Assembly: GCF_000020525.1 (NCBI RefSeq)
Contig: NC_011026.1
Coordinates: 2,090,001 to 2,154,000, forward strand
DNA: 64,000 bases
Origin: Chloroherpeton thalassium ATCC 35110
GTDB taxonomy: Bacteria; Bacteroidota; Chlorobiia; Chlorobiales; Chloroherpetonaceae
Reading direction: 5' to 3'
Made by a program: the position numbers and the translations under genes. The notes beneath the pieces are model-generated. The model did no database searches, was not told where the DNA came from, and saw only the letters and a program-made list of their open reading frames with translations. The first letter of the stretch is position 1, and each line of letters starts with the position of its first letter. Shown here piece after piece: positions 53,131 to 62,474 of the stretch.

Positions 53131-53919
53131 TTAATACTTATCGACCACTTCTGTGATTGAAACGAGCTCATCGATGTTTTTCTTAGCAAGAACTTCTTTA
53201 TAGTTTGCAAGAATGTAGTTTTCAAGTTTTTTGCCAAGCTTAACGCCAAGAGCGTCTTTTTCGCTTAAGGTGAATACCAAACCGTCAGAAATACGAATTT
53301 TAACGCGGTCAAAAATGATGTTGCGGAGCAATGCTTCAACAAGCGCGTTGGTATTGGCTTCGTTAACCAAAATCTGCTCGAGTTCCGGGCCGAAGTCAGG
53401 TGTTTGAGCTTTTAAGGTTTTGAGCGGAGCTTTGTTTTTGCTTGTCCATTGCAAGTCAAAAACTTGTTTTTCAACAGCAGGGCTCAATTTGCCATTGAAG
53501 CTGCCAGAAGCTTGTGAAAACTTCTTGATGTTGAACGCCATACCTTGTGAAAGGTCAATTGCGTTGGCTTGAACTTCGTTTTTGTTGGAGCGAATGACTT
53601 CGTTGATGATGGATTGAACAGAGTCTGGGCTGTACTCAAGTTTTGCGTAGTTTTGCTCAAAGTCGGCAAGCTGGGTTTTGACGCGTTGCAAGTAAATTCC
53701 GAAAAGGGTGACTTCAACGCCTTTGGTGCGAATATCGGAGTTAAACGCATCAAGATTGGTGATTTCGCCTTTGTAGGTCTGTGGTTTTTTTGCTTGAGCA
53801 TAAATGTCAGGAGAGTTAACCATCAGGCCAATTGCTAACAGTACCGTAGCAAGTAAGATTTTTTTCATGGAGTTAGAAAAAGCTGTCATTTTCAATGGTG
53901 TTTGTTTTACTGGTGTCAT
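53131..53919 (-). CDS. Exported protein of unknown function
   Basis: 262 residues as drawn; the signal peptide starts at an inner ATG (53868, MKKILLATVLLAIG) and is cleaved after DIYAQ. The mature part (about 220 residues) is soluble, with Asn, Lys and Gln in plenty and helices such as VQSIINEVIRSNKNEVQ and YILANYKEVLAKKN. I do not recognise it. High-quality terminator follows. It is probably periplasmic. The extra 17 residues before the signal are likely not translated. Confidence 0.8.
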   Translation of the reverse strand: MTPVKQTPLKMTAFSNSMKKILLATVLLAIGLMVNSPDIYAQAKKPQTYKGEITNLDAFNSDIRTKGVEVTLFGIYLQRVKTQLADFEQNYAKLEYSPDSVQSIINEVIRSNKNEVQANAIDLSQGMAFNIKKFSQASGSFNGKLSPAVEKQVFDLQWTSKNKAPLKTLKAQTPDFGPELEQILVNEANTNALVEALLRNIIFDRVKIRISDGLVFTLSEKDALGVKLGKKLENYILANYKEVLAKKNIDELVSITEVVDKY

Positions 53920-54206
53920 GGTTTTTAAGATTAAAAATTTTTGTTGTTGATAAAACCCTTCTTAGTTGTCACTAAAAAACTTTCGCTTGCGCGTACATCG
54001 TGACTATCTTGGTCATTTTTTCACAGTCAAATCTGCTAAAAATTGGCAAAACATCATAATAGAGACTGGTTCTCAATAAATGTGCCAACTTAACTGCAAA
54101 TACTTCAATGGGTTAGAATAAATACGCTCCAACCTTAAAAATAGGCCGAAGTTATAAATTCTGCATGATTTGAAAAATCTTTTTTAAAAGAACTTGAATA
54201 TTTTTC

Positions 54207-55637
54207 TTAAGCCGATTGAAGTTTTTCCGTAAGAATTTCGTTCACCACTTTCGGATTCGCTTTCCCTTTCATGCGCTTCATGGTTTCCCCAACAAAGTAC
54301 CCGAAAAGGTTTGTCTTACCCGATTTATACTTCTCAAGCTGGTTCGGACTTGCAGCCAGCACTTCAGCGATGACCGTTTCAATTGCGCTTGTATCGGAAA
54401 CCTGCGCCAATCCGTCAGCTTCTACAATCTGCGTAGGTGTAGCGCTTGAAGAAAGCATTTTTTCAAAAACCTTCTTGGCAATGGTGTTGCTGATAGTTCC
54501 TTTGCCGATGAGCGTGATTAGCTCGCCAAGGCGCTTTGGTTCAACAGGAAATGCTTTGATTTCAATAGATTGTTCTTTCAAAGTGCGTAGCACATCGCCC
54601 ATGACCCAGTTTGAGGATGCTTTCGCGTCGTCAGAAATTTTAACGGTTTCCTCAAAATAATCTGCAATTTCTCGTTCCACAGTCAAAACGCCAGCGTCAT
54701 ATTCTGGAATTTGGTATTCGCTAATAAAACGGGACATTCTCTTTTCAGGAAACTCAGGCAATTCTTCCGCATACTTTTGCAACATGGATTCATCTGTCAC
54801 GATAGGCACCAAGTCCGGCTCAGGAAAATAGCGATAGTCGTGTGCAAATTCTTTGCTGCGCATGGGGCGAGTTTCAAGTTTATCGGCGTCCCATAAGCGT
54901 GTTTCCTGAACCACAGTTCCGCCCGCATCCAAAACTTCTGCTTGGCGTTCAGCTTCATATTCAATCGCTTTTTCTACACTCTTAAACGAGTTCATATTTT
55001 TAACCTCGGTGCGAGTGCCCAATTTTTCCTGGCCTTTTGGCCGGATAGAAATATTGGCATCGCAGCGTAGGCTGCCTTCTTCCATGTTTCCATCGGAAAC
55101 GCCAAGATACTTTACAATCTGACGCAATTTTTGCAAGTAAGCCGACGCTTCTTTGGCGCTGCGAATGTCAGGGTGAGAGACGATTTCCAAAAGCGGCACA
55201 CCGCATCGGTTGGCATCGATATAAGTATCATCGCCGATGTCGTGGATAGATTTGCCAGCATCTTCCTCGATGTGAATTCTTACCAGGCGAGTTTTGTGCG
55301 GCTCACCGTCAACATCAAATTCAATATATCCTTCGCTGCAAATGGGTTCTTCAAATTGAGAAATCTGATAGCCTTTGGGAAGGTCTGGGTAAAAATAATT
55401 TTTTCGTGCCATAATGGAGTATGGCGCAATTTTGCAATTTGTGGCAAGGCCAAGCTTGATGGCTGATTCGAGAACTTTCTGGTTCAAAACCGGCAAAGTT
55501 CCGGGCATAGCAAGGCACACAGGGCAAACATTCGTGTTTGCAGGTGCTCCAAATGCAGTGGAACATCCGCAAAAAGCTTTTGTTTGCGTGTTAAGTTGGC
55601 AGTGAACCTCAAGCCCAATGACGATTTCGTAATTCAT
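54207..55637 (-). CDS. gatB: Aspartyl/glutamyl-tRNA amidotransferase subunit B
   Basis: GatB of the GatCAB complex, which converts misacylated Glu-tRNA(Gln) or Asp-tRNA(Asn). 476 residues: [22 protein letters not shown] start with the zinc-site Cys pairs (CGC ... CPVCLAMPG), [16 protein letters not shown], GRxxGI-type [24 protein letters not shown]-like [10 protein letters not shown], and the C-terminal GatB/YqeY tail with [27 protein letters not shown] at 55637. Stands alone; gatA and gatC are not in the window. Confidence 0.96.
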
Positions 55638-55751
55638 CCCTTGTTTTTTATGGTTTCAGCAAAAATCGGAAACCGAAAATATAAAAAAGTTTTTCCCATC
55701 GTGCTATTGCTTCATTCTGCCAAAGAGTAAAGCAATTTTTTCGATAGAAAG

Positions 55752-55792
55752 ATACAAAAAAGGCATTGAAAGATTCTAACTTCAATGCCTTT
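55752..55792 (-). terminator. Terminator after the short clpB
   Basis: On the minus strand, AAAGGCATTGAA pairs with TTCAATGCCTTT (12 exact pairs, 10-base loop) and is followed by TTTTTTGTATC. It lies 23 bases after the clpB stop, so the gene really ends there. Confidence 0.88.
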
Positions 55793-55815
55793 TATCGAAA
55801 CAAAAATCAGCTAAA

Positions 55816-57141
55816 TTAAGAGCTTACCGCATCTAATTCTCGCTTTAGCGCTTCGCGTTCAATTTCCAATCGCCGGATTTCTCGGTTAATTTTATCTAAC
55901 TCTTCGGGCATACTATCGATTTCAATTCGCAAACGCGACGAGGCTTCGTCAATGAGATCGATGGCTTTATCTGGCAAAAATCGGTCTGCAACATAGCGGT
56001 TTGAAAGTTCCGCCGCAGCAACGATAGCTGCATCCGTAATTCTAACACCGTGGTGAATTTCATATTTTTCCTTCAATCCACGCAAAATGGAAATGGTGTC
56101 TTCAACACTGGGCTGATCAACCATAACGGTTTGGAAACGGCGTTCGAGGGCGGCATCTTTTTCAAAATATTTGCGATACTCATCCAGCGTGGTTGCGCCG
56201 ATGCAGCGAAGTTCGCCACGAGCAAGCGCCGGCTTTAAAATATTTGCAGCGTCCATTGCGCCTTCTGCGCTGCCCGCGCCCACGAGCAAGTGGATTTCGT
56301 CAATGAACAAGACCACTTCGCCATCGGACTCTTGAACCTCACGAACCACCGCTTTGAGTCGCTCTTCAAATTCGCCACGAAACTTTGCACCCGCAACCAA
56401 TTGGGCAATATCGAGCGCGGCAATGCGTTTTGTTTTCAAGTTTTCCGGCACATCGCCCGCAACAATTCGCTGCGCAATGCCCTCCACAATCGCCGTTTTA
56501 CCAACGCCTGGCTCGCCAATTAAAACCGGATTATTTTTGGTGCGGCGACTTAAGATTTGTAAGACGCGCCGGATTTCGTCATTGCGCCCGATAACCGGAT
56601 CAAGCTTTCCTGTTCTGGCAAGATCGTTTAAATCGCGGGAATATTTTTTCAGCGAGTTGTAAGTGTCCTCCGCATTTGGATTGGTCACGCGCTGTGATCC
56701 GCGAATCGACGCCAGCACTTTGAGAATGGTGTCCTTTGTAACACCCGCGTCTTTTAAGATTTTTGAAACGGTGAGATTCGCTTCGGCAAGCGCGATGAAC
56801 AAATGCTCAGAGCCGATATATTCATCTTTTAGCGTTTCGGTCACTTCCGACGCGTTGTCAAAAACTTTGGCCAAATTGGTGGACATATATTGGCCAGAAG
56901 CCGACGCGCCGGTTACTTTTGGAAATCGTTCAACCTCACGCTCCGTCACAGAAGTCAGCATCTCGCCAGAAGTGCCTAACTTTTCACAAATTTGATAGGC
57001 AATATTTTCTTTTTTCGCAAGCAGCGCTAAGAGCAAATGCTCTGGCTCAACTTGTTGGTGCTGATGTTTTCGCGCCAACTCTGAGGCAGTTTGAACAGCT
57101 TCTTGCGCGCGTAATGTAAATTTGTTCGGATTAAAATTCAT
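55816..57141 (-). CDS. clpB: ClpB N-terminal half: N-domain plus NBD1, no NBD2
   Basis: ClpB is the disaggregase that works with DnaK. This protein is 441 residues, about half the normal 860. Order: Clp_N repeats (1-145, [13 protein letters not shown]), linker, NBD1 with Walker A GEPGVGKT (209-216), Walker B VVLFIDE (276-282), sensor GATT and Arg residues near 334, and the first turns of the middle domain, ending [11 protein letters not shown]. The second ATPase domain is missing, and a strong terminator follows 23 bases later, with no NBD2 in any downstream frame. I recall green sulfur bacteria having two half-size ClpB genes; that would explain it as a split, not decay. Confidence 0.9.
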   Translation of the reverse strand: MNFNPNKFTLRAQEAVQTASELARKHQHQQVEPEHLLLALLAKKENIAYQICEKLGTSGEMLTSVTEREVERFPKVTGASASGQYMSTNLAKVFDNASEVTETLKDEYIGSEHLFIALAEANLTVSKILKDAGVTKDTILKVLASIRGSQRVTNPNAEDTYNSLKKYSRDLNDLARTGKLDPVIGRNDEIRRVLQILSRRTKNNPVLIGEPGVGKTAIVEGIAQRIVAGDVPENLKTKRIAALDIAQLVAGAKFRGEFEERLKAVVREVQESDGEVVLFIDEIHLLVGAGSAEGAMDAANILKPALARGELRCIGATTLDEYRKYFEKDAALERRFQTVMVDQPSVEDTISILRGLKEKYEIHHGVRITDAAIVAAAELSNRYVADRFLPDKAIDLIDEASSRLRIEIDSMPEELDKINREIRRLEIEREALKRELDAVSS

Positions 57142-57198
57142 CGTTCACTCTCGTTCTTAATGTTTAAGGTAATGTTCTTTTCAAAAACCAATGTTTTC

Positions 57199-57642
57199 TT
57201 ACGGGGATGCTTTTGGATATGTTTTATGGTTTGTGTGTTTGTGCAACGCATAAAACCCGATAGCTGAGAGCGTAAAAGTTGCCAAGTTTAAGCTTACTGG
57301 ATTAAATGCAGCAACCAAATAGGCTGGACTGGTGAATGCGACGCCCAAAAGTGCAAAAATCATGGCAATGGCGCTCAGCGCAAGTGGCCAGCTACGAGAC
57401 CAAGTCAGCAGCAACAGCACACCGATTAAAATTTCCGCAACGCCAATAATCGGTAAAACTGACTTGGCCGTTGCGAAATCAATTCCGCCAGCTTGCAACA
57501 AGCGAATTTCATCGACATGGCCAAATAGCAATTTGGGGACTAATCCATGATAAATCCACACAAATGCCGCGCCTATCCGTGCCCAAATATGCACTTGCTG
57601 CAATGCCGCGCGCGCATCGTTTTGCGCATTGATCGTTTCCAT
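57199..57642 (-). CDS. DoxX-like family membrane protein
   Basis: 147 residues with four membrane helices. Match to DoxX-like family by IGAAFVWIYHGLVPKLLF, VLPIIGVAEILIGVLLL and the last helix ATFTLSAIGFYALHK. Family roles range from quinol oxidase subunits to stress-related membrane proteins; none can be assigned. ATG at 57642 and located 57 bases upstream of clpB; a terminator separates it from manC. Confidence 0.8.
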   Translation of the reverse strand: METINAQNDARAALQQVHIWARIGAAFVWIYHGLVPKLLFGHVDEIRLLQAGGIDFATAKSVLPIIGVAEILIGVLLLLTWSRSWPLALSAIAMIFALLGVAFTSPAYLVAAFNPVSLNLATFTLSAIGFYALHKHTNHKTYPKASP

Positions 57643-57670
57643 GAGATCGTTCCTGTTTGGAATTTTTTAC

Positions 57671-57705
57671 TCATAAAAAACGCGAACTCATAGAAAGTTC
57701 GCGTT
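57671..57705 (-). terminator. Terminator after manC
   Basis: Stem AACGCGAAC / GTTCGCGTT (9 pairs) followed on the minus strand by TTTTTTATGA. Lies 67 bases after the manC stop and 29 bases before doxX. Confidence 0.8.
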
Positions 57706-57771
57706 GATAAGAAAATGTCTGTTCCTATTTCATTTTTCCCAATTCTGGCAAAAAACGAAATCCAAGTTAGG

Positions 57772-58908
57772 TTAGGTATAGGATTCAATGTTTTTGCGCT
57801 TGAGCGTATCAACAATTTGCTTCACGTCTTGCGAACGATGGCGCTTACAAATAAGCAGCGCATCGTCCGTGTCTATCACGATAACGTCTTCCATTCCAAT
57901 GATCGCAATGGCTTTTTCGGTCGGTTTCATGACAAGCGTATTTTGGGAATCAAGAAGCAGCAAGTTTTCATCGGCATTGTTCTCTAAGCTACCAGCTTCA
58001 AGGCGCAATTTTAGAACTTCATCCCAGCTTCCTAAATCCGACCAATCAAAAGTACCTTCCATGACATAAACCGTTTCGGCTTTTTCCATCACGCCGTAAT
58101 CGATAGAAATCGGATGCGTCCAGGCATAAACACGCTCAATCGTTTCGTTTTCTTCCGGCGTACCAATGCTTTCATAGATGGCTTCCAAATCTTTGAAAAG
58201 TTCAGGCATGGAGCGCTCAAACTCGCGGCTAATGCTATCGATATGCCAAATAAATACCCCGCTATTCCAAAGGAAATCACCACTTTTCAAAAATCCCTTT
58301 GCTGTTTCCACATCCGGTTTTTCCGCAAATGTTTTCACTTTAAATGCTTTGACTTGATAGGCATCAAAGATCGTCTTTGCCAATGCCGTATCGCCTTCTT
58401 CCGATTGAATGTAGCCATATCCCGTTTCTGGGCGATTGGGTTTCATGCCGATGGTTACCAGCGCGGCTTTTTGCGTCGCCACGTCAATCGCGCCACGAAG
58501 CGTTTGTTGAAAGCGCAGGGTGTCTTGGATTAAATGATCGGCGGGTAAGATAATTGCCACAGAATTTGGATTTCGCTTTCGGATGTAAGCAGTGGCCAGC
58601 GCGATGCAAGGCGCAGTGTTTTTGCCAATTGGCTCGGCAATGATGTTTTCCGGTAAAATATCAGGCAGGCTTTCTTTAACCAGCAGCTCGCCTTGCTTGT
58701 TGGTAACAACCAAAATATTTTCTGGTTTGACAAGTCCTTCAAGTCGCTGAAAGGTTTTCAAAATCATCGTACCGTCACCCAAAAAGTCTGAAAATTGTTT
58801 CGGGTGTTTTTTTCTGGAAAGGGGCCAAAGTCGACTGCCAACACCGCCAGCCATGATGACGGCAAAAATTTCCGGGCTTTCAGGATGTTGCTGCATGGAA
58901 TTTGTCAT
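57772..58908 (-). CDS. manC: Mannose-1-phosphate guanylyltransferase
   Basis: Makes GDP-mannose from mannose-1-phosphate and GTP for glycans. 378 residues: VIMAGGVGSRLWPLSRKKHPKQF (pyrophosphorylase signature, here in parts: VIMAGGVGSRLWPLS and KKHPKQF), EPIGKNTAPCIALA, ILPADHLI, FAEKPDVETAKGFL, WNSGVFIW and DWSDLGSWDE. No C-terminal phosphomannose isomerase domain. ATG at 58908. It is 19 bases behind the TPR lipoprotein gene and likely cotranscribed. Its product could feed the same surface glycans as rfbB/wbpA. Confidence 0.95.
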   Translation of the reverse strand: MTNSMQQHPESPEIFAVIMAGGVGSRLWPLSRKKHPKQFSDFLGDGTMILKTFQRLEGLVKPENILVVTNKQGELLVKESLPDILPENIIAEPIGKNTAPCIALATAYIRKRNPNSVAIILPADHLIQDTLRFQQTLRGAIDVATQKAALVTIGMKPNRPETGYGYIQSEEGDTALAKTIFDAYQVKAFKVKTFAEKPDVETAKGFLKSGDFLWNSGVFIWHIDSISREFERSMPELFKDLEAIYESIGTPEENETIERVYAWTHPISIDYGVMEKAETVYVMEGTFDWSDLGSWDEVLKLRLEAGSLENNADENLLLLDSQNTLVMKPTEKAIAIIGMEDVIVIDTDDALLICKRHRSQDVKQIVDTLKRKNIESYT

Positions 58909-58927
58909 GTTAAAATTCGCTTAGAGT

Positions 58928-59929
58928 TTATCTTGATTCAGTGGCTTTTTCGGCGCTCAGCATGGTTTGCGAAAGTTGCATAATGCGCCTGGCCTCACTG
59001 TTGTATGTGTCATATTCAAGAATTTGCACGGCAAATTGTTTGGCACGCGTGTAATTTCCAGCTTGATAATACGCGGTTGCAAGATTGGTTAAGGCGAGCG
59101 TAAACTGCGGCTTAAGCGCAGTGGCGCGAAGAAATTCCTCAATAGCTTCGCTATTTTTGCCTAACTGCAAGTACACAAATCCTAAATTGTTATGTCCCAT
59201 AGCATATTTCGGCACAATAAGCGTTAATTGTTGAAAAAGCTCAAGTGCTTTTTCAAATTCGCCAGCCTGAAACAAGGCGACGGCAAGGTTATTCTGTGCA
59301 TCATAAAAAAGCGGAGATTTTTCGACAAGCTCGGTATAGAGCCGAATTTTTTCCTCCAAATTTTCAATGTTGTCAGCTTTTTCATAAAGTCCAAACGCAT
59401 CCCAGCTTAAATCGCCCGTTTGAAAGCGGTGAAGGATTTCCAAATTTTCCTGAGCAATTTCATCGTTGGGATTTATTTGTAAGGCTTTTTGATAAAATAG
59501 CTCAGCTCGTTCGTAATTTTTATCCAAAAAAGCCAAATAGCCAATGTTATTATACGCTTCGTAGTTGGATGGATTTAGCTCCTCAGCCGATTCGAACCTA
59601 AGCTTAGCCAAATCGTTTTTGCCAGAAAAGAAAAACGCTTTGCCAAACGAATTTTGAAAAGTAGATCGATCAGTGGGATGAAAAACAGAGGAATTCATAA
59701 TGTAAGGCTCGGCTTCACGAAATTTGCCGATGGCTTTTTCATATAAGCGCGCGTCTAAAAAGCTCAGCCCTTCTTTGTAGTAAAGCAGTCCAAATGCTTT
59801 TGCAAGGCTATCAGGATGCGCGTTTTCTGCGGGCATTTTCGGCGTGGTAACTTCCGAAGTGGTTTGGCAAGCTTGTGCAAAAAGCAAGGCAAAACTCATA
59901 AATATCAAGACAGCCCTTGAGCGATTCAT
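58928..59929 (-). CDS. TPR repeat lipoprotein
   Basis: About 333 residues from ATG 59929, which gives a lipoprotein signal (LIFMSFALLFAQAC, lipid Cys near residue 21). The rest is TPR: YEAYNNIGYLAFLDKNYERA, ALQINPN, YDAQNNLAVALFQAGEFEKA, GHNNLGFVYLQLGKNSEA and LTNLATAYYQAGNYTRA, at least seven units. A GTG at 60040 keeps the frame open but adds 37 residues before the signal. It probably works as a periplasmic scaffold. It heads the unit with manC; whether it takes part in polysaccharide export is a guess. Confidence 0.87.
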   Translation of the reverse strand: MNRSRAVLIFMSFALLFAQACQTTSEVTTPKMPAENAHPDSLAKAFGLLYYKEGLSFLDARLYEKAIGKFREAEPYIMNSSVFHPTDRSTFQNSFGKAFFFSGKNDLAKLRFESAEELNPSNYEAYNNIGYLAFLDKNYERAELFYQKALQINPNDEIAQENLEILHRFQTGDLSWDAFGLYEKADNIENLEEKIRLYTELVEKSPLFYDAQNNLAVALFQAGEFEKALELFQQLTLIVPKYAMGHNNLGFVYLQLGKNSEAIEEFLRATALKPQFTLALTNLATAYYQAGNYTRAKQFAVQILEYDTYNSEARRIMQLSQTMLSAEKATESR

Positions 59930-60045
59930 TGCAGTTCTTTTCTGATAAATTCTGTGAGTGGAGTTGTACAAACCGTGTAAGTTACGGATTCTTTTTGTAA
60001 ATTTTAGATTTGGTTTACTTCGCAAACTTTTAAAATTCACATTCT

Positions 60046-60705
60046 TTGCCTTTGGATCGAGCGGAACTTGAATTGGTTACATATTGGACGGAAAAGCATG
60101 GTGCTGAACTCTCGAATGCACAACTCGAACGTCTTTGGAACTACGCAGAAATGATTCTGGAATGGAATCAAAATGTCAATCTGGTCAGCCGAAAAGACGC
60201 TCACACGGTGATGCTCAAGCATATTTTGCATTCGCTTACAATGGGCTTTTTTCACGCATTCAAAACGGACGAGTCTGTTTTAGATATTGGAACAGGCGGA
60301 GGCTTGCCTGGTATTCCGCTTGCGATTGCGTACCCAGAAACTCGCTTTTTACTCATTGATTCTGTCGGGAAAAAAATTAACGCCACGCGCGATATGGCCA
60401 TGCGGCTTGGCCTGAAAAACGTGCGAACGCTAAAAGCACGAGCCGAAGATTTGAAAAAAGAAAAGTTTCATACTGTTGTTAGCCGGCAAGTGACTACGCT
60501 GAAAAAACTTTGTGATTGGGCGCGGCCACTGCTGATGGATGGCGGCACGCTCATTTGCCTGAAAGGTGGCGACATTGATGAGGAAATCGAAGAAGCGTTG
60601 GTTTATGGCGCAACTCATTTGTGTTTTCCAGAGCATGTGGAAACCCATTCAGTTGAATTTTTGGGCGAGCGATTTCTGCAAAAGTACGTGTTAGTTGCAA
60701 GTTAA
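60046..60705 (+). CDS. rsmG: 16S rRNA m7G527 methyltransferase RsmG
   Basis: RsmG (GidB) methylates G527 of 16S rRNA. 219 residues: NVNLVSRKDAHTVMLKHILHSL, SAM-binding DIGTGGGLPGIPLAIAYP, LIDSVGKKINATRDMA, SRQVTTLKKLCDWARPLL. There is no ATG before the conserved part; the frame opens after a TAA at 60031-60033, and the start must be TTG at 60046 or 60052. Divergent from the TPR lipoprotein over about 115 bases. Confidence 0.92.
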   Translation: MPLDRAELELVTYWTEKHGAELSNAQLERLWNYAEMILEWNQNVNLVSRKDAHTVMLKHILHSLTMGFFHAFKTDESVLDIGTGGGLPGIPLAIAYPETRFLLIDSVGKKINATRDMAMRLGLKNVRTLKARAEDLKKEKFHTVVSRQVTTLKKLCDWARPLLMDGGTLICLKGGDIDEEIEEALVYGATHLCFPEHVETHSVEFLGERFLQKYVLVAS

Positions 60706-60785
60706 GAACAGTTGACCTTATCAAATCAAGCTGTTTTTTTCTTTTCTTTTCGCTTCTTCCTCACAAATAGCTTTTCAAAAAAGTG

Positions 60786-60838
60786 AGTCAAAATTTTCAC
60801 CGGAGACATTGCGTTGTTGGCAAATATCTCCGGTGAAA
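60786..60838 (-). terminator. Terminator after the stomatin/NfeD operon
   Basis: Stem TTTCACCGGAGA / TCTCCGGTGAAA (12 pairs, 60795-60806 and 60827-60838) with a 20-base loop, followed on the minus strand by ATTTTGACTCACTTTTTT. Lies 14 bases after the stomatin stop. Confidence 0.6.
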
Positions 60839-60852
60839 TCGTTTGTTCTCGT

Positions 60853-61794
60853 TTAAGATTTTGTTTTGACTTGGGGAGCTTTGGTGTTGTCCAGGACAGA
60901 CATGGCGGTTGCAACCATCGATGAAATGTCTGCCATATTTGCGGGAATGATCATGGTGTTGTTTTCTTTGGCCAACTTGCCGAATTCCTGGATGTACTTT
61001 TCCGCAACACGCAAGTTTGCAGCGTTTTGGCCGCCCGCTTGATTCAAAGCCTCTGCAATTTTTCGAATTCCTTCGGCTGTGGCGTGTGCCACAAGTTCAA
61101 TTTCTTTTGCTTGGCCTTCCGCTTCATTGATGCGCTTTTGCTTTTCGCCTTCGGAAATTTCAATGGCTTCTTTTTTTAACCCTTCTGCGCGATTGATCCT
61201 CGATTGCCGGTCGCCTTCGGAAGTTGCGATTGCGGCGCGCTTTTCTCGCTCGGCGCGCATTTGTTTTTCCATGGCGTCCATCACGCTTTGTGGCGGCGTA
61301 ATGTCTTTAATCTCGTAGCGCAAAACCTTAATGCCCCAATTTTGTGCGGCTTCGTCAATTGCCGAAACCACTTGTTGGTTTAGGCTTTCGCGTTCTTCAA
61401 AGGTTTTATCCAGCTCGATTTTGCCAATCACCGAGCGAAGCGACGTTTGCGCAAGTTGGCTGGCGGCAAGCCAGTAATTATCAATTCCATAGGCCGAGCG
61501 CTGACTATCGATAACTTGCAAATAGAGCACGCCGTCCACAGACACCGATACATTATCGGCGGTAATACAATCTTGTGAAGGAATATCCACAACCGATTCT
61601 TTTAGCGAGCGTTTATAAGCCACCTTATCTACGAAAGGCACAAGAATATGTAATCCAGCGCCTAACGTTTTATCGTATTTGCCGAGCCGCTCAACGATAT
61701 ATTCGGAGCGCTGCGGAACTACGATAGCCGTTTTTAGCAAAACGACGACGGTTAAAACAGCAAGAATGAGAACTACCACTAACGATTCACCCAT
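60853..61794 (-). CDS. qmcA: SPFH/stomatin-like membrane protease-associated protein (QmcA type)
   Basis: 313 residues. One N-terminal membrane helix (about 5-26), then a band-7/SPFH domain: VPQRSEYIVERLGKYDKTLGAGLHILVPF, SQDCITADNVSVSVDGVLYLQV and ALQTLRS-like AQTSLRSVIG, WGIKVLRYEIKDI; then a coiled coil of charged residues (about 190-250). Such proteins form ring assemblies in the membrane and control FtsH or other quality control. The NfeD partner gene is 9 bases upstream on the same strand; stomatin-NfeD pairs are typical. Confidence 0.94.
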   Translation of the reverse strand: MGESLVVVLILAVLTVVVLLKTAIVVPQRSEYIVERLGKYDKTLGAGLHILVPFVDKVAYKRSLKESVVDIPSQDCITADNVSVSVDGVLYLQVIDSQRSAYGIDNYWLAASQLAQTSLRSVIGKIELDKTFEERESLNQQVVSAIDEAAQNWGIKVLRYEIKDITPPQSVMDAMEKQMRAEREKRAAIATSEGDRQSRINRAEGLKKEAIEISEGEKQKRINEAEGQAKEIELVAHATAEGIRKIAEALNQAGGQNAANLRVAEKYIQEFGKLAKENNTMIIPANMADISSMVATAMSVLDNTKAPQVKTKS

Positions 61795-61803
61795 TTTTCC
61801 TCC

Positions 61804-62265
61804 TTATGTTGGGATGACTTTTAAAGTGAGCCCATCTTCCGATTCGATATTGACGACCAATGCCGACTGTCCTTCCATGAGCGTTGTGTCCGATACCGCC
61901 CGCCAATAGCTTCCCATGACTTTCACTTCGCCTGGAAAGTTCGGTTTAATGGTTTTTGTAACAAGCGCGATTTGTCCGATTTTTGAATCAGTGAAACTTT
62001 CATCCAAAGCGTTTCTCACGTCGCCTTTGAATGTCTTTAAGCTGTATTTGCGAAGTGAGGAAAGAAGCAAAAGTGAAGAAGAAATAAAAAGAATAACTTG
62101 CGCCGTAAGACCGATGTCGAGTAACAAAACCAGCAGACTAACAATCCATGCGCCCGCTCCAAAAAAGAGCAGGATAAATGCCGGAACGCCAAATTCTGCG
62201 GCAAGAAATCCAACGCCAACAAGAAACCAAATGAAAGCAGGAGAAATGCTAAGAACGCTTTCCAT
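61804..62265 (-). CDS. nfeD: NfeD family protein (stomatin partner)
   Basis: 153 residues: three to four membrane helices (FIWFLVGVGFLAAEF, FILLFFGAGAWIVSLL, AQVILFISSSLLLLS), then a C-terminal OB-fold NfeD domain (about 90-153: IGQIALVTKTIKPNFPGEVKV, SYWRAVSD). The segment ALDESFTDSKIGQ connects the two. Short form without the serine protease domain. Acts with the stomatin-like protein encoded 9 bases downstream. ATG at 62265. Confidence 0.9.
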   Translation of the reverse strand: MESVLSISPAFIWFLVGVGFLAAEFGVPAFILLFFGAGAWIVSLLVLLLDIGLTAQVILFISSSLLLLSSLRKYSLKTFKGDVRNALDESFTDSKIGQIALVTKTIKPNFPGEVKVMGSYWRAVSDTTLMEGQSALVVNIESEDGLTLKVIPT

Positions 62266-62474
62266 GTCGATAAAATTAAAGTTGAGCGATATTCCCTTTT
62301 AGCAAGTGCACTTAATCGCCGCCGTCGCCACTGCCATCCCCTCCGTCGAAAACGACGCGCTTATTTTTATCATTTCTTGAAAATCACGCAACGCTGATCA
62401 ACGCCTTTGTTATACGGCATTCTCGTAACAGGCTCAGAATTTTCTTCAGAAAATGGCCAAGCCGCGTGCTAAGT

